Below are positions 24,163 to 33,056 of a stretch of 45,246 bases of DNA, in pieces. The stretch lies in contig JAFTTT010000047.1 of assembly GCA_017466625.1 (NCBI GenBank), positions 1 through 45,246 of the forward strand. Direction: 5' to 3'. The notes under the pieces are model-generated. The model did no database searches, was not told the DNA's origin, and was given only the letters and a program-made list of their open reading frames with translations. The position numbers and the translations under genes were made by a program. The DNA is from Clostridia bacterium (lineage in GTDB: Bacteria; Bacillota; Clostridia; Oscillospirales; CAG-272). Position 1 is the stretch's first letter. The number at the start of each line of letters is the position of its first letter.

Positions 24163-24615
24163 ATGAAAACAGTAAATATCTATACCGACGGTGCTTGCAG
24201 CGGTAATCCCGGCCCCGGCGGATACGGAGCGATACTCGTTTATCACGAATACGAAAGAGAGCTGTCCGAGGGCTTTGCCGAGACCACGAACAACCGAATG
24301 GAGCTTCTCGGCGCGATAAAGGCGCTCGAGCTTCTCAAGGAGCCGTGTCGGGTGCTTCTGACATCGGACTCGAAGTACCTTGTCGACGGAATAAACCTCG
24401 GTTGGGCGAAGAAGTGGAAGAGTAACAACTGGTTCAAGCCCGATAAGAAAAAGGCGCAGAATACCGACCTTTGGGAGCAGCTTCTCGTCTTGGGTGAGCG
24501 TCACGATATCACCTACGTTTGGGTGAAGGGCCACGCCGGCCACCCCTATAACGAGCGTTGCGACCGTCTTGCTGTTGAGGCGATCGAAAGAATAAAGAAC
24601 GAAATATCAGAGTAA
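24163..24615 (+). CDS. rnhA: Ribonuclease HI
   Basis: 150 residues. It cleaves RNA in RNA-DNA hybrids. Seen: [16 protein letters not shown] at 5-20 with catalytic Asp8; N-N-R-M-E-L with Glu46; S-D-S-K-Y with Asp68; the basic handle K-K-W-K-S-N-N-W-F near 84-92; and [11 protein letters not shown] near 124-134, with His124 and Asp134. GAGGT precedes the ATG. It is likely the last gene of the pro operon, 9 bases after proC and closed by a terminator. Confidence 0.95.
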   Translation: MKTVNIYTDGACSGNPGPGGYGAILVYHEYERELSEGFAETTNNRMELLGAIKALELLKEPCRVLLTSDSKYLVDGINLGWAKKWKSNNWFKPDKKKAQNTDLWEQLLVLGERHDITYVWVKGHAGHPYNERCDRLAVEAIERIKNEISE

Positions 24616-24648
24616 AATAACCGAGAGAGACCCTCTCGGCTATTTTTA
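24616..24648 (+). terminator. Intrinsic terminator of pro-rnhA
   Basis: A 7-bp GC stem (24621-24627 with 24633-24639) extended by A/T pairs with one mismatch, followed by TATTTTTAT. Confidence 0.75.
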
Positions 24649-24654
24649 TAAATA

Positions 24655-24683
24655 TTGACTTTTTAGGATCTTTGTGTTATAAT
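24655..24683 (+). promoter_or_regulatory. Promoter of the acyl-CoA synthetase gene
   Basis: A -35 TTGACT (24655-24660) and -10 TATAAT (24678-24683) with 17-bp spacing. The leader is about 38 bases. Confidence 0.8.
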
Positions 24684-24727
24684 GTTTACATTGATAACCT
24701 TTCAATCCCCGTGTTAAGGAGAAAAAT

Positions 24728-26416
24728 ATGGCTAAATACAACACGAATTTTGTGTACGAGACCGAGGAAGTTACGACTATAAGAGAGCTTATCGAGCGCT
24801 CCGCGTCGCTTTACGGAGAGCGTCCCGCTTTTCTTACAAACGAGAACGGAGAAGTGAAGGAGATAACCTACGGTGAGGTGCTTAAGCGCGTCAAGGCGCT
24901 TGCGACATATCTGCGCAGTAAGCTTCCCGAGGGCTGTAAGATCGCAGTAACGGGTAAAAACTCGCATAACTGGGTAATTTCATACCTCGCGGTCACCTCG
25001 GGCGTCGGCATTATCGTTCCGATAGATAAGGATCTTCGCGGTGAGGAGATCGCGGATCTTATAAAGGACGCGGAGGCGGATGCAGTCATTTATTCTCCCG
25101 AGCAGGAGGAGAAGATGGCTCTTGTTCCGGGTAGCGTTATGAAGTTCAGTATGGACGGTATGGACGCTTACGTTGAGGAGGGAAATGCCCTTATCGAAAA
25201 TGGGGATCGCTCCTATGCCGACCACAAGATAAATCCTCACGCGCTCGGCTCGCTTCTTTATACGTCGGGAACTACGGGAGTTGCAAAGGGAGTTATGCTT
25301 TCGCAGTACAATATCTGCTTTGACCTGACGCATGCGCTCCGCCGTGTAAAGATATATCCCTCCGACGTGATCCTTTCGGTCGCGCCGCTTCATCATACCT
25401 ATGAGACGACCGTCGGCTGCCTTCTCGTTATGTATTCGGGAAGCGCGATCGCTTATAACAGCTCGCTCAAGCGTCTGCAGGCAGAGCTTAAGCTTTACCG
25501 TCCGACCGTTATGGCGGTCGTTCCGCTAATTCTCGAGACCTTCCGCAACGCGATCCTCAAGAAATACAAGAAGATCAAGGGCGGTAAGCTGATATTCTCG
25601 CTCCAGAGAGCGGCGTCCGACGTGACGGGCAATAAGGCGGGTAAAAAGATATTCAGCATCATAAGTGAGACCTTCGGCGGACGGCTTCGCCTTATGGTCT
25701 GCGGTGCCGCGCTTCTTGCTCCCGAGGTGTTCCGCGATTACGAGCGCTTCGGTATAAAGCTTATGATCGGCTACGGTCTTACCGAGACGGCGCCTATTTC
25801 GCTCATGCATAACGATTTCTACACCTGCCCCGACGACATCGGTTATCCCGTTTCGGGCGTTTCGGTCAAGCTTGACGACGTGAACGAGGAAGGCGTCGGT
25901 GAGCTTCTTGTCAAGGGCCCGAACGTAATGCTCGGCTATTACAAGAATCCCGAGGAGACGGCTCGCGTTATGACCGAGGACGGTTATTTCCGCACGGGCG
26001 ACCTCGCACGCCGTAAACCGAACGGTGCGTATCAGATCGCGGGACGCGCAAAGAGCATGATAGTTTCTCCCGGCGGAAAGAAGATATTCCCGGAGGAGCT
26101 TGAGCTTTACCTCGAAAAGAGCGAGTACGTCAAGGAAAGCTTGGTTTACGAGGAAAATGACGAGGACGGCAGAAGAATAGCCGCCGCGCTTATTGCGGAT
26201 GACGAAAACGTCGCGTCGAAGCTCGGAATGAAGCCCGAGGACGAGGGCTACCTTGACGCCGAAAGGGAGCTGTTCGAGAAGATCGTCAAGGACGTAAATT
26301 CTCAGTTCCCGAACTACAAGCATATCGCTAAGGTCTACGTAAGAAAGACCGATTTCATTAAGACAACGACGAAAAAGATCAAGAGAAACGCCCCCGAAAA
26401 TCTTGAAAATAAGTAA
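24728..26416 (+). CDS. Long-chain acyl-CoA synthetase-like AMP-binding protein
   Basis: 562 residues, ANL-family adenylating enzyme. Motifs in order: L-L-Y-T-S-G-T-T-G-V-A-K-G-V near 176-189 (phosphate loop), G-Y-G-L-T-E-T-A-P near 348-356, Y-F-R-T-G-D-L-A-R near 420-428, and a C-terminal K-T-T-T-K-K-I-K-R segment with the acyl-adenylate Lys near 550. Such enzymes activate fatty acids as acyl-AMP then acyl-CoA; the fatty-acid chain length cannot be read from sequence. AAGGAGA precedes the ATG. The TetR-type gene 15 bases downstream probably shares the transcript and may sense fatty acids or acyl-CoA. Confidence 0.9.
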   Translation: MAKYNTNFVYETEEVTTIRELIERSASLYGERPAFLTNENGEVKEITYGEVLKRVKALATYLRSKLPEGCKIAVTGKNSHNWVISYLAVTSGVGIIVPIDKDLRGEEIADLIKDAEADAVIYSPEQEEKMALVPGSVMKFSMDGMDAYVEEGNALIENGDRSYADHKINPHALGSLLYTSGTTGVAKGVMLSQYNICFDLTHALRRVKIYPSDVILSVAPLHHTYETTVGCLLVMYSGSAIAYNSSLKRLQAELKLYRPTVMAVVPLILETFRNAILKKYKKIKGGKLIFSLQRAASDVTGNKAGKKIFSIISETFGGRLRLMVCGAALLAPEVFRDYERFGIKLMIGYGLTETAPISLMHNDFYTCPDDIGYPVSGVSVKLDDVNEEGVGELLVKGPNVMLGYYKNPEETARVMTEDGYFRTGDLARRKPNGAYQIAGRAKSMIVSPGGKKIFPEELELYLEKSEYVKESLVYEENDEDGRRIAAALIADDENVASKLGMKPEDEGYLDAERELFEKIVKDVNSQFPNYKHIAKVYVRKTDFIKTTTKKIKRNAPENLENK

Positions 26417-26431
26417 GGATGATAAGTCACT

Positions 26432-27007
26432 ATGAGAACGGCTAACGAAGCAAACAAGGAAAAATTTCTGAAAGCGGCGGTAAGCGAGCTTGAGGAGCAC
26501 GGTATTGCCGACTTTTCGATACGCCGCGTAGCGAAAAAGTGCGGTGTTTCCTGCGCCGCGCCGTATAAGCATTTTGAAAGCAAGACCGATCTTCTTGCCG
26601 AGGTAATGCGTTATATAGGGAAAAAATGGAACGACGTCCTTACCGATACCGTCGAAGCGCATAAGGATGAGCCGATAAGAGATCAGCTCGTTGCGATCTG
26701 TATGGCTTATATCGCTTTCCTTTGCACCTATCCCGAGTATCAGACGATACTATATATGAGCGACAGAGTTTTTCAGCCGGACGTCCTTGCCGAAAAGAGC
26801 AAGGTGTCGATCACTACCTCCGAGCTTATATCGGAATACTGCCGACTGATAGAGATCGACGAGGAGACCAAAAGGCGAAAGGTCTTCGTCGTGCGCTCGC
26901 TTCTTTTCGGCGGCGCGATAATGATAAATTCCGGTATGCTGCCCTTTGACGGCGGAACGATGGATATGATAAAGGCGAATATCATAAGAGAATTTGATAT
27001 AGCGTGA
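26432..27007 (+). CDS. TetR/AcrR family transcriptional regulator
   Basis: 191 residues. The N-terminal 50 residues form the TetR helix-turn-helix domain: F-L-K-A-A-V-S-E-L-E-E-H-G near 12-24, then F-S-I-R-R-V-A-K-K-C-G-V-S with Y-K-H-F-E-S-K near 28-51. The remaining helical part is the ligand-binding and dimer region with no assignable specificity. It sits directly downstream of the acyl-CoA synthetase and is probably its autoregulator. AAGGATG lies about 12 bases before the ATG. A terminator follows. Confidence 0.88.
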   Translation: MRTANEANKEKFLKAAVSELEEHGIADFSIRRVAKKCGVSCAAPYKHFESKTDLLAEVMRYIGKKWNDVLTDTVEAHKDEPIRDQLVAICMAYIAFLCTYPEYQTILYMSDRVFQPDVLAEKSKVSITTSELISEYCRLIEIDEETKRRKVFVVRSLLFGGAIMINSGMLPFDGGTMDMIKANIIREFDIA

Positions 27008-27016
27008 ATTTCTTGA

Positions 27017-27047
27017 AAAACAGAGCCGAATGGCTCTGTTTTTTCGT
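27017..27047 (+). terminator. Intrinsic terminator after the TetR gene
   Basis: An 11-bp stem (27017-27027 with 27032-27042), loop GAAT, then TTTTTTCGTTTT. Confidence 0.85.
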
Positions 27048-27055
27048 TTTGGCTC

Positions 27056-27084
27056 TTGATATAGTGACAAAAATTTGTTATAAT
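27056..27084 (+). promoter_or_regulatory. Promoter of galK
   Basis: A -35 TTGATA (27056-27061) and -10 TATAAT (27079-27084) with 17-bp spacing. A second TATAAT at 27095-27100 lies 10 bp further on. Confidence 0.7.
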
Positions 27085-27126
27085 ATATAATTGATATAAT
27101 ATAAATATCTATAAAAGGAGATCACC

Positions 27127-28413
27127 ATGAAAATTCAGGAGCTTATAACCAAAATTTCCGAGGGATATCTCGATTCTGCTTTCACCTCGCTTTACGGCGA
27201 AGAAAACGTAAGTGCTGAGAGAGCGCGTTACACCGACGCGGTAAAGGAGTTTGCCGCGATCTACGGTGATGATAGAGACGTAAACCTCTTCTCTGTTCCC
27301 GGAAGAAGCGAAATTTCGGGCAACCATACCGACCACAACCGCGGATGCGTCATCGCTGCCGCTATCGACCTTGATATCATCGCAGTCGCTTCAATGAGCG
27401 GAAACGATACTGTAAGAGTAAAGAGCAAGGGCTTCCCCGAGGACATAGTTACCTGCCGTCCCGAAAAGCCCGACGAGAAGCTTTTCAATTCCTCGTCGTC
27501 CCTTATCTCGGGCGTTTGCGCCGGGTTCACTAACCGCGGATATAACGTTTGCGGCTTCGACGCTTATACGACCTCTAACGTCCTTAAGGGCTCGGGAATC
27601 TCCTCTTCCGCTGCTTTTGAGGTCATGATCGGAAATATCCTCAACTATTTCGTGAACGACGGAAAGATATCGAATCCCGTAATTGCAGAGATCTCGCAGT
27701 ACGCTGAGAACGTTTACTTCGGTAAGCCGTCGGGACTTATGGATCAGACCGCTTGCGCTGTCGGCGGATTCTCCTACATAGACTTTGCCGATCCTAAGGC
27801 GGCAAAGATCGAAAAGCTCGGCTTCGACCTCAGCGCCGAGGGCTACTCCCTCTGCATCACGAACACGGGCGGAAACCACGCTGACCTTACCGGCGACTAT
27901 GCGGCAGTTCCCGCTGAAATGAAGGCAGTTGCAAAAGAGTTTGGTCAGGAGGTCCTTCGCGGTCTTGATAAGGATGCTCTTCTTTCCCGCGCAGGTGAGC
28001 TTCGTGAAAAGGTCGGCGACAGAGCGCTTCTCCGCGCATTCCACTTTATCGGTGAAAACGACCGCGTAAAGGTGCTTGCAGAGTGCCTTCGTAACGGAGA
28101 CCTTAACGGCTTCTTCAACGGCGTTAAGGATTCGGGACGCTCGTCCTTCATGTGGCTCCAGAACGTATACACGACAAAGAACGTCGAGGAGCAGGGCCTT
28201 TCCCTCGCTCTTGCAGTGACAGAGTACGCGCTCTCGAACACCGCTCGTCCCTCCGCTTGGAGAATCCACGGCGGCGGCTTTGCGGGAACCATTCAGGCGT
28301 TCGTTCCGAACGAGGACGTGCCTTCCTACAAGAAGGAGATCGAAAGAGTATTCGGCGAAAACTCCTGCACCGTTCTTAAGGTCAGAAAAGACGGAGCTAT
28401 CAAGGTTCTTTGA
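27127..28413 (+). CDS. galK: Galactokinase (GHMP kinase family)
   Basis: 428 residues. GHMP-fold kinase that phosphorylates galactose at C1. The galactokinase signature is changed: P-G-R-S-E-I-S-G-N-H-T-D-H-N-R-G at about 58-73 where the usual form has G-R-V-N-L-I-G-E-H-T-D-Y. The ATP-binding loop G-S-G-I-S-S-S-A-A-F lies at about 155-164, and R-I-H-G-G-G-F-A-G-T near 379-388 is the third GHMP motif. AAAGGAGA precedes the ATG. galE and galT are not next to it. The substituted signature leaves open a related sugar kinase. Confidence 0.85.
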   Translation: MKIQELITKISEGYLDSAFTSLYGEENVSAERARYTDAVKEFAAIYGDDRDVNLFSVPGRSEISGNHTDHNRGCVIAAAIDLDIIAVASMSGNDTVRVKSKGFPEDIVTCRPEKPDEKLFNSSSSLISGVCAGFTNRGYNVCGFDAYTTSNVLKGSGISSSAAFEVMIGNILNYFVNDGKISNPVIAEISQYAENVYFGKPSGLMDQTACAVGGFSYIDFADPKAAKIEKLGFDLSAEGYSLCITNTGGNHADLTGDYAAVPAEMKAVAKEFGQEVLRGLDKDALLSRAGELREKVGDRALLRAFHFIGENDRVKVLAECLRNGDLNGFFNGVKDSGRSSFMWLQNVYTTKNVEEQGLSLALAVTEYALSNTARPSAWRIHGGGFAGTIQAFVPNEDVPSYKKEIERVFGENSCTVLKVRKDGAIKVL

Positions 28414-28463
28414 TGGAAATTCGAACTTGAGCAGCTAAGTGAATTTCTGCTTGTTGCTAAAAT

Positions 28464-28572
28464 TGCAATGTTGCCAATCGGGTCGTCGAAGGCGCCGACC
28501 CCTACCGCGCAACGTCCAAGTGCCCTTGGTAGGGGCTGGCGCCTACGACAGCCCGCACCAACCCAATGCAAC
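28464..28572. repeat. Imperfect inverted repeat element (mosaic intergenic repeat)
   Basis: The core is a 27-bp imperfect inverted repeat (28480-28506 with 28528-28554) rich in G and C, flanked by weaker outer arms starting ttgcaatg and ending catgcaa-like. It fills the 182-bp gap between galK and the YhaN-type ATPase gene and has no ORF. The GC-rich arms resemble the intergenic repeats common in clostridial genomes, from memory. Confidence 0.75.
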
Positions 28573-28595
28573 CAATAATTTTAACGAGGGTAGAT

Positions 28596-30755
28596 ATGTA
28601 CATAGAATCCCTACAAATAACGTCCTTTGCCGGGATAAGCGGATACGAGCTCTCCCTCACAAACGGCGTTAATATCGTTCGCGGAAGCAACGAGGCGGGC
28701 AAAAGCACGATAGCGGAATTTATCCGTTACGTTCTTTACGGCTTCGGAGGCAAGAGCGACCGCGAAAGATATATCGGTTTTTCATCGAACAACGTTGCGG
28801 GAAGCATCGTTATCGTTTATGATGATCGCAGATACAGAATAGAGAGAAGAACGGTCGGAACGAAGGACAACGTGTCGGTCTACGACCTTGAGACCGGAAG
28901 CACCTGTTACGAGGGTAAGGTTCCGGGTGAGGTGTTCTTCGGTATGCCGTCGGGGCTTTTCGCGAGTACCGCGTTCGTCGGACAGACGAGCGGAAGCCGC
29001 ATAAACGGTAAAGACACCTCTGAGCTTCTCGATAATCTTCTTTTCGCCGCCGACGAGGGCGTTAACGTCAAAAAGGCGCTAAAGCGTCTTGACGATGAAA
29101 GAGTTGCGCTTCTTTACAAGAACAAGAAGGGCGGAAAGATCTTTGAGCTTGAAAACGAGCTTTCGCGTCTTGATACCCGCGCCGAAAAGGCGAGAAACGA
29201 CGGAAAAGAGCTTCTGGTTATCGAAAACAAGCTGAAGGAAAACGAGATCACCCTCGATAGCGACAGAACGATACGCGATAAGTTCGCGTCAAACATCGAC
29301 GATTATCAGCTTTCAAAAAGCCGTGAGAGCAAGGAGCGTCTGCGTCAGCTTGAGGAAAATTATCAGAATGCGACCGATGCGCTTGCAGAGCATAGGACGG
29401 CGTATACGAGAAAGAATTTCTTTCCCGATTCCGCCTACCTTCAGTCGCTCCGCGACTGCGCAAGTGAGGTCGCAAACTGCGATACGAGGATAGAGGGCGT
29501 TGAAAGACGTCTTGAAAACCTTAACCGCGAAATGGAGATCAACCGCCGTGAGCGGGAGGAAGCTCTGCGGATAAACAACTTGAAAAAGAAGAAGGCGGTA
29601 TCGAAAAGAGGTATCGTGGCGGCGCTCGGCGTCGTTTGTATACTTCTTCTCATTCTCTCGGCGGCGTTCTGCGCATGGATGTTTATAAGCGGAAGCAAGG
29701 GCGCCGGAATTGCGCTCGGAATCCTTGCCGCTGTTTGCCTTTCGGGAATGATCGGTTCGTTGTCCTTTGTCAAGGAATTGTCCGATAAGATAAAGGATCT
29801 TGAGACCGAAGCGCTCGTTCATGACGACGGCTACGAGGCGAAGCTCGATATCATACGCGGAGACCTCGAGGAGCATAGGAGCGAACGTGCAAGGTTCTCA
29901 AAGGCGCTGAACGATCTTTGTGCGAGATGGGATATTAAGTATTCAAGAGCAGTGCTCACCGAGATGGTCGAGGTAATAAATACCGCAAACAAGCTTGAGA
30001 CCGAAATGGAGCACGCACGCATCGCTTACGTTCAGATGAAGAGCGAGGCGGAGGAGCGCCGTCCATACGAGCCGATAGACGACGGACGTGAGCTTAACGT
30101 TCCCGAGGATTTCGATTACCGTGACGCCGATCGCAAGCTGAAGCTTGCAGAGGAGTCGATTCGACTCAAGGAGGGCATCAAGCATAATCTTGAGGTTCGC
30201 CGTGCCGAATTATCGGTCACGTCCGAGCATCCTTACGACGTGGACGAGCTTATAAAGCAGACGCAGGCGGAAAGGACCGCCTTGACAGAGCGCCTGAATG
30301 CGTTCTCGCTTGCTTATTCGATGATAGAAACGGCGTCCGACAATATGCGCCGTTCGGTATCGCCGCGGCTTTCGCGCGGTGCGTCGGAGAAAATGGCGTC
30401 GCTTACCGACGGTAAGTACGACGAGATAGGTGTTGACGGCGAATTTTCCCTCACCTTCCGTCCGATAAGCGGAGAGGGAAGAGTGACGAAGGACGAGACC
30501 TATATGAGTGCAGGAACGTCGGACATTACCTACGTTTCCTTGCGCCTTTCGCTTTCGGAGCTTATTTCGGGCGGTAAACAGATCCCGACCGTCTTTGACG
30601 AGAGCTTCTCGCGTCTTGACGATAAGCGTCTTACCAATATGCTGAAGCTTCTGTCGAATGAAAACGGACAGGTGATAGTTCTCACCTCAAACGGCAGGGA
30701 AGAAGAAATACTGAATAAAGAAGGCATTTCTCACAACTTTGTGAATTTGGGATGA
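28596..30755 (+). CDS. YhaN/SbcC-type AAA ATPase with membrane segment in the coiled coil
   Basis: 719 residues from the ATG at 28596, which has GAGGG five bases upstream; the ATG at 28566 is not supported. The N-terminal half of a split ATPase has the Walker A G-S-N-E-A-G-K-S-T at about 29-37 and a Q-loop V-G-Q-T. A long coiled coil (about 180-345 and 400-600) surrounds two adjacent membrane helices at about 335-395. The C-terminal half has S-A-G-T-S-D-I-T-Y (ABC signature-like) and V-F-D-E-S-F-S-R-L-D (Walker B/D-loop). This matches the YhaN family, whose partner YhaO is a metallophosphoesterase; no YhaO gene is nearby. Possible role: membrane-linked DNA or chromosome maintenance (inference). 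Confidence 0.82.
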   Translation: MYIESLQITSFAGISGYELSLTNGVNIVRGSNEAGKSTIAEFIRYVLYGFGGKSDRERYIGFSSNNVAGSIVIVYDDRRYRIERRTVGTKDNVSVYDLETGSTCYEGKVPGEVFFGMPSGLFASTAFVGQTSGSRINGKDTSELLDNLLFAADEGVNVKKALKRLDDERVALLYKNKKGGKIFELENELSRLDTRAEKARNDGKELLVIENKLKENEITLDSDRTIRDKFASNIDDYQLSKSRESKERLRQLEENYQNATDALAEHRTAYTRKNFFPDSAYLQSLRDCASEVANCDTRIEGVERRLENLNREMEINRREREEALRINNLKKKKAVSKRGIVAALGVVCILLLILSAAFCAWMFISGSKGAGIALGILAAVCLSGMIGSLSFVKELSDKIKDLETEALVHDDGYEAKLDIIRGDLEEHRSERARFSKALNDLCARWDIKYSRAVLTEMVEVINTANKLETEMEHARIAYVQMKSEAEERRPYEPIDDGRELNVPEDFDYRDADRKLKLAEESIRLKEGIKHNLEVRRAELSVTSEHPYDVDELIKQTQAERTALTERLNAFSLAYSMIETASDNMRRSVSPRLSRGASEKMASLTDGKYDEIGVDGEFSLTFRPISGEGRVTKDETYMSAGTSDITYVSLRLSLSELISGGKQIPTVFDESFSRLDDKRLTNMLKLLSNENGQVIVLTSNGREEEILNKEGISHNFVNLG

Positions 30756-30771
30756 AAATTCAAACAAATGT

Positions 30772-30800
30772 TTGACTTTTTGAACCGAATGTGATATACT
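30772..30800 (+). promoter_or_regulatory. Promoter upstream of the SLOG-recA gene run
   Basis: A -35 TTGACT (30772-30777) and -10 TATACT (30795-30800) with 17-bp spacing, 32 bases before the start codon. No LexA-type GAAC-N4-GTTC box was seen nearby. Confidence 0.75.
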
Positions 30801-30831
30801 GTATTCAGTAAGTAAAAAGGGGGAACACAAT

Positions 30832-31344
30832 ATGGAATATTCCCCCGACACCTGCGCCTGCTTCACGGGACACAGAGCAATGACCGAATCGGAGATCAAG
30901 GATGCGGCGGTGCTCGTTTCGGAGCAGATAAAAAAGCTTTACGTAAGAGGTGTGAGAAATTACTTTGCCGGCGGAGCCATCGGCTTTGACCTCGCGGCGG
31001 CGGTGACGGTGCTTAATATGAAGCGCGTATACCCCGATATAACCCTTAACCTCGCGCTTCCTTGTCCCGAATATCAAAGTAAATGGACGAGGGCGGAGAT
31101 AGAGCTTTTCAATCGGGTGAGATCGCGTGCCGACAGTGAGGTCTACGTGAGCGAAAGCTACCATAGGGGCTGTATGCAGATGCGTAACAAGTATATGGTG
31201 GATAAAAGCGTATTCTGTATCGCTTATTTGAGAGAAAAGAGGGGCGGGACCTATAATACCGTTGCCTATGCTCTCAAAAAAGGTATTGAGGTCATAAACC
31301 TTACCGATGTTCCGATAACGGATCAGATCAGCTTTGATTTTTGA
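30832..31344 (+). CDS. SLOG family protein (DUF1273/YpsA-like)
   Basis: 170 residues. The N-terminal C-A-C-F-T-G-H-R at 9-16, G-G-A-I-G-F-D-L-A-A-A at about 47-57 and M-Q-M-R-N-K-Y-M-V-D at about 115-124 are typical of the YpsA/YspA SLOG proteins. SLOG domains are thought to bind nucleotides or ADP-ribose-like ligands; Bacillus YpsA affects cell division. No catalytic assignment is possible here. It is first in a run that continues with a lipoprotein, recA, recX and a TSCPD protein. Confidence 0.83.
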   Translation: MEYSPDTCACFTGHRAMTESEIKDAAVLVSEQIKKLYVRGVRNYFAGGAIGFDLAAAVTVLNMKRVYPDITLNLALPCPEYQSKWTRAEIELFNRVRSRADSEVYVSESYHRGCMQMRNKYMVDKSVFCIAYLREKRGGTYNTVAYALKKGIEVINLTDVPITDQISFDF

Positions 31345-31355
31345 TAAGAGATAAT

Positions 31356-31945
31356 ATGAAAAGAATTTTAGTTTTACTTCTTTCACTCGCTTTGGCGGTG
31401 TCGGTGCTTTCCTGCAGTAAGCCGAAGCCGCTTAAGATAAGCGAGGAGGAAGCGTATGAGGTGCTTTGCGACCTGTACCGCGTTCTCATGAATTTAACGT
31501 TATATTTTTCGGAGAGGGGCTTCCTCACGAGGACGGTGAATATGACGACACGACCTACGTCGAGGTCGATCCTGCGCAAAGCAGATACGGCTCGATAGCC
31601 GAGATCAAGGCCGAGGTCGAAAGGGTATATTCAAAAAGATATCTGAAATCTATCTATATAAATATGTTCGTCGGCTCGAAAACGACGAGCAAGGACGGGC
31701 TTCTCGATAACGACGTCAGTCCCCGCTACAAGGTCATTGGCGGAAAGCTGATGATCGACGCAAGCTACGACGAGATCGATATTATGGGTAAATTGACCGT
31801 GATATCAACGAAGGTCGCAAAGAAGACGCCGAAATACGTCAGCGTTGACGCAGTCTGTTCTGACGAAAGCGGAAACGAGATAAATAAGCGCTTCTTTTTA
31901 ACGTATGAAAACGGAGTCTGGCTGCTTGACGGCCCGACTTACTGA
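31356..31945 (+). pseudogene. Lipoprotein gene interrupted by a one-base frameshift
   Basis: An ATG at 31356 begins a signal peptide with lipobox V-L-S-C (Cys20) followed by K-P-K-P and I-S-E-E-E-A-Y-E-V-L. This frame runs into non-conserved sequence and stops at 31598. A second frame, open from before 31466 to 31945, continues a coherent protein ([32 protein letters not shown]). The two join if one base is restored near 31493-31505, giving about 196 residues. No slippery heptamer is visible. It is either a broken gene or a sequence error; the error option gains weight from the rpsQ frameshift. Function unknown. Confidence 0.75.
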
Positions 31946-31961
31946 TAAGGAGAATAAAAAC

Positions 31962-33056
31962 ATGGCTAAAGCAACACCTAAAAAGCCGGTAGAAATGCCC
32001 GGCACCGATGCTGAAAAGAAAAAGGCACTTGACGTTGCAATAACACAGATCACAAAGCAGTACGGACAGGGAGCGATCATGCGCCTCGGCGAGAACAACG
32101 CCATGAGCGTAAGCGCTATCCCGACCGGCTCTCTCACCCTCGACCTCGCGCTCGGTATAGGCGGAGTTCCGAAGGGAAGAATCGTAGAGATCTACGGTCC
32201 CGAGTCCTCGGGTAAAACCACGATCGCGCTTCACATTGCGGCAGAAGCGCAGAAGCAGGGCGGAGTTGCGGCTTTCGTTGACGCGGAGCACGCGCTCGAT
32301 CCCGTTTACGCGAAGGCGCTCGGAGTTGATATAGACAACCTTCTCGTTTCTCAGCCCGACAGCGGTGAGCAGGCGCTCGAAATTACCGAGGCGCTCGTTC
32401 GCTCGGGTGCGGTCGACGTGCTTGTGGTCGACTCTGTTGCGGCGCTCGTTCCTCAGCAGGAGATCGACGGCGATATGGGTGACTCTAACGTCGGCGTTCA
32501 CGCGCGTCTTATGTCGCAGGCAATGCGTAAGCTTTCGGGTGCTATCTCGAAGTCGAACGTCGTTGTTATCTTTATAAACCAGCTTCGTCAGAAGATCGGC
32601 GTTATGTACGGTAATCCCGAAACGACGACGGGCGGTACCGCGCTTAAGTTCTACGCGTCGGTTCGTATCGACATCCGCCGCTCCGAGGTCCTCAAGAACG
32701 GTAGCGAGCCCTACGGAAGCCGTACCAAGTGTAAGATAGTTAAGAACAAGGTCGCTCCCCCCTTCAAGACCGCGGAGTTCGACATAATCTACGGTAAGGG
32801 AATCAACCGTTCGGGTGAGATCATGGATATCGGTACCGAGCTCGGAATCATCGAAAAGGGCGGCTCGTGGTTCTCCTATAACGGAACACGTCTCGGACAG
32901 GGACGCGACAACGCGCTTGCATTCCTTGAAAGCAACCCCGATATGTTCGCGGAAGTAGAGGAAAAGATCAAGAAGGCGCTGACGGGCGACGAGCAGTCGA
33001 ACGAGGTTTCGCTCGACGAGGACGACTTCGAGTTCGATCTTGACGACGATGTATAA
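31962..33056 (+). CDS. recA: Recombinase RecA
   Basis: 364 residues from the ATG at 31962, preceded by AAGGAG. RecA drives homologous recombination and SOS induction. Seen: G-P-E-S-S-G-K-T-T (Walker A) near 77-85, F-V-D-A-E-H-A-L-D near 103-111, V-V-D-S-V-A-A-L (Walker B) near 152-159, and I-F-I-N-Q-L-R (L2 region) near 203-209. The acidic tail ([11 protein letters not shown]) at the C terminus is typical. The recX start lies inside its last codons. The codon use is highly biased (CTC/CTT, CGT), consistent with high expression. Confidence 0.97.
   Translation: MAKATPKKPVEMPGTDAEKKKALDVAITQITKQYGQGAIMRLGENNAMSVSAIPTGSLTLDLALGIGGVPKGRIVEIYGPESSGKTTIALHIAAEAQKQGGVAAFVDAEHALDPVYAKALGVDIDNLLVSQPDSGEQALEITEALVRSGAVDVLVVDSVAALVPQQEIDGDMGDSNVGVHARLMSQAMRKLSGAISKSNVVVIFINQLRQKIGVMYGNPETTTGGTALKFYASVRIDIRRSEVLKNGSEPYGSRTKCKIVKNKVAPPFKTAEFDIIYGKGINRSGEIMDIGTELGIIEKGGSWFSYNGTRLGQGRDNALAFLESNPDMFAEVEEKIKKALTGDEQSNEVSLDEDDFEFDLDDDV

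Noticed and set aside
31480-31515. Programmed -1 frameshift in the lipoprotein gene
   Set aside because: No X-XXY-YYZ slippery heptamer in frame and no clear downstream pseudoknot. A simple one-base deletion explains the data.
30756-31961. LexA/SOS box controlling the recA run
   Set aside because: I looked for a GAAC-N4-GTTC-type palindrome near the promoter at 30772-30800 and before recA and saw none.
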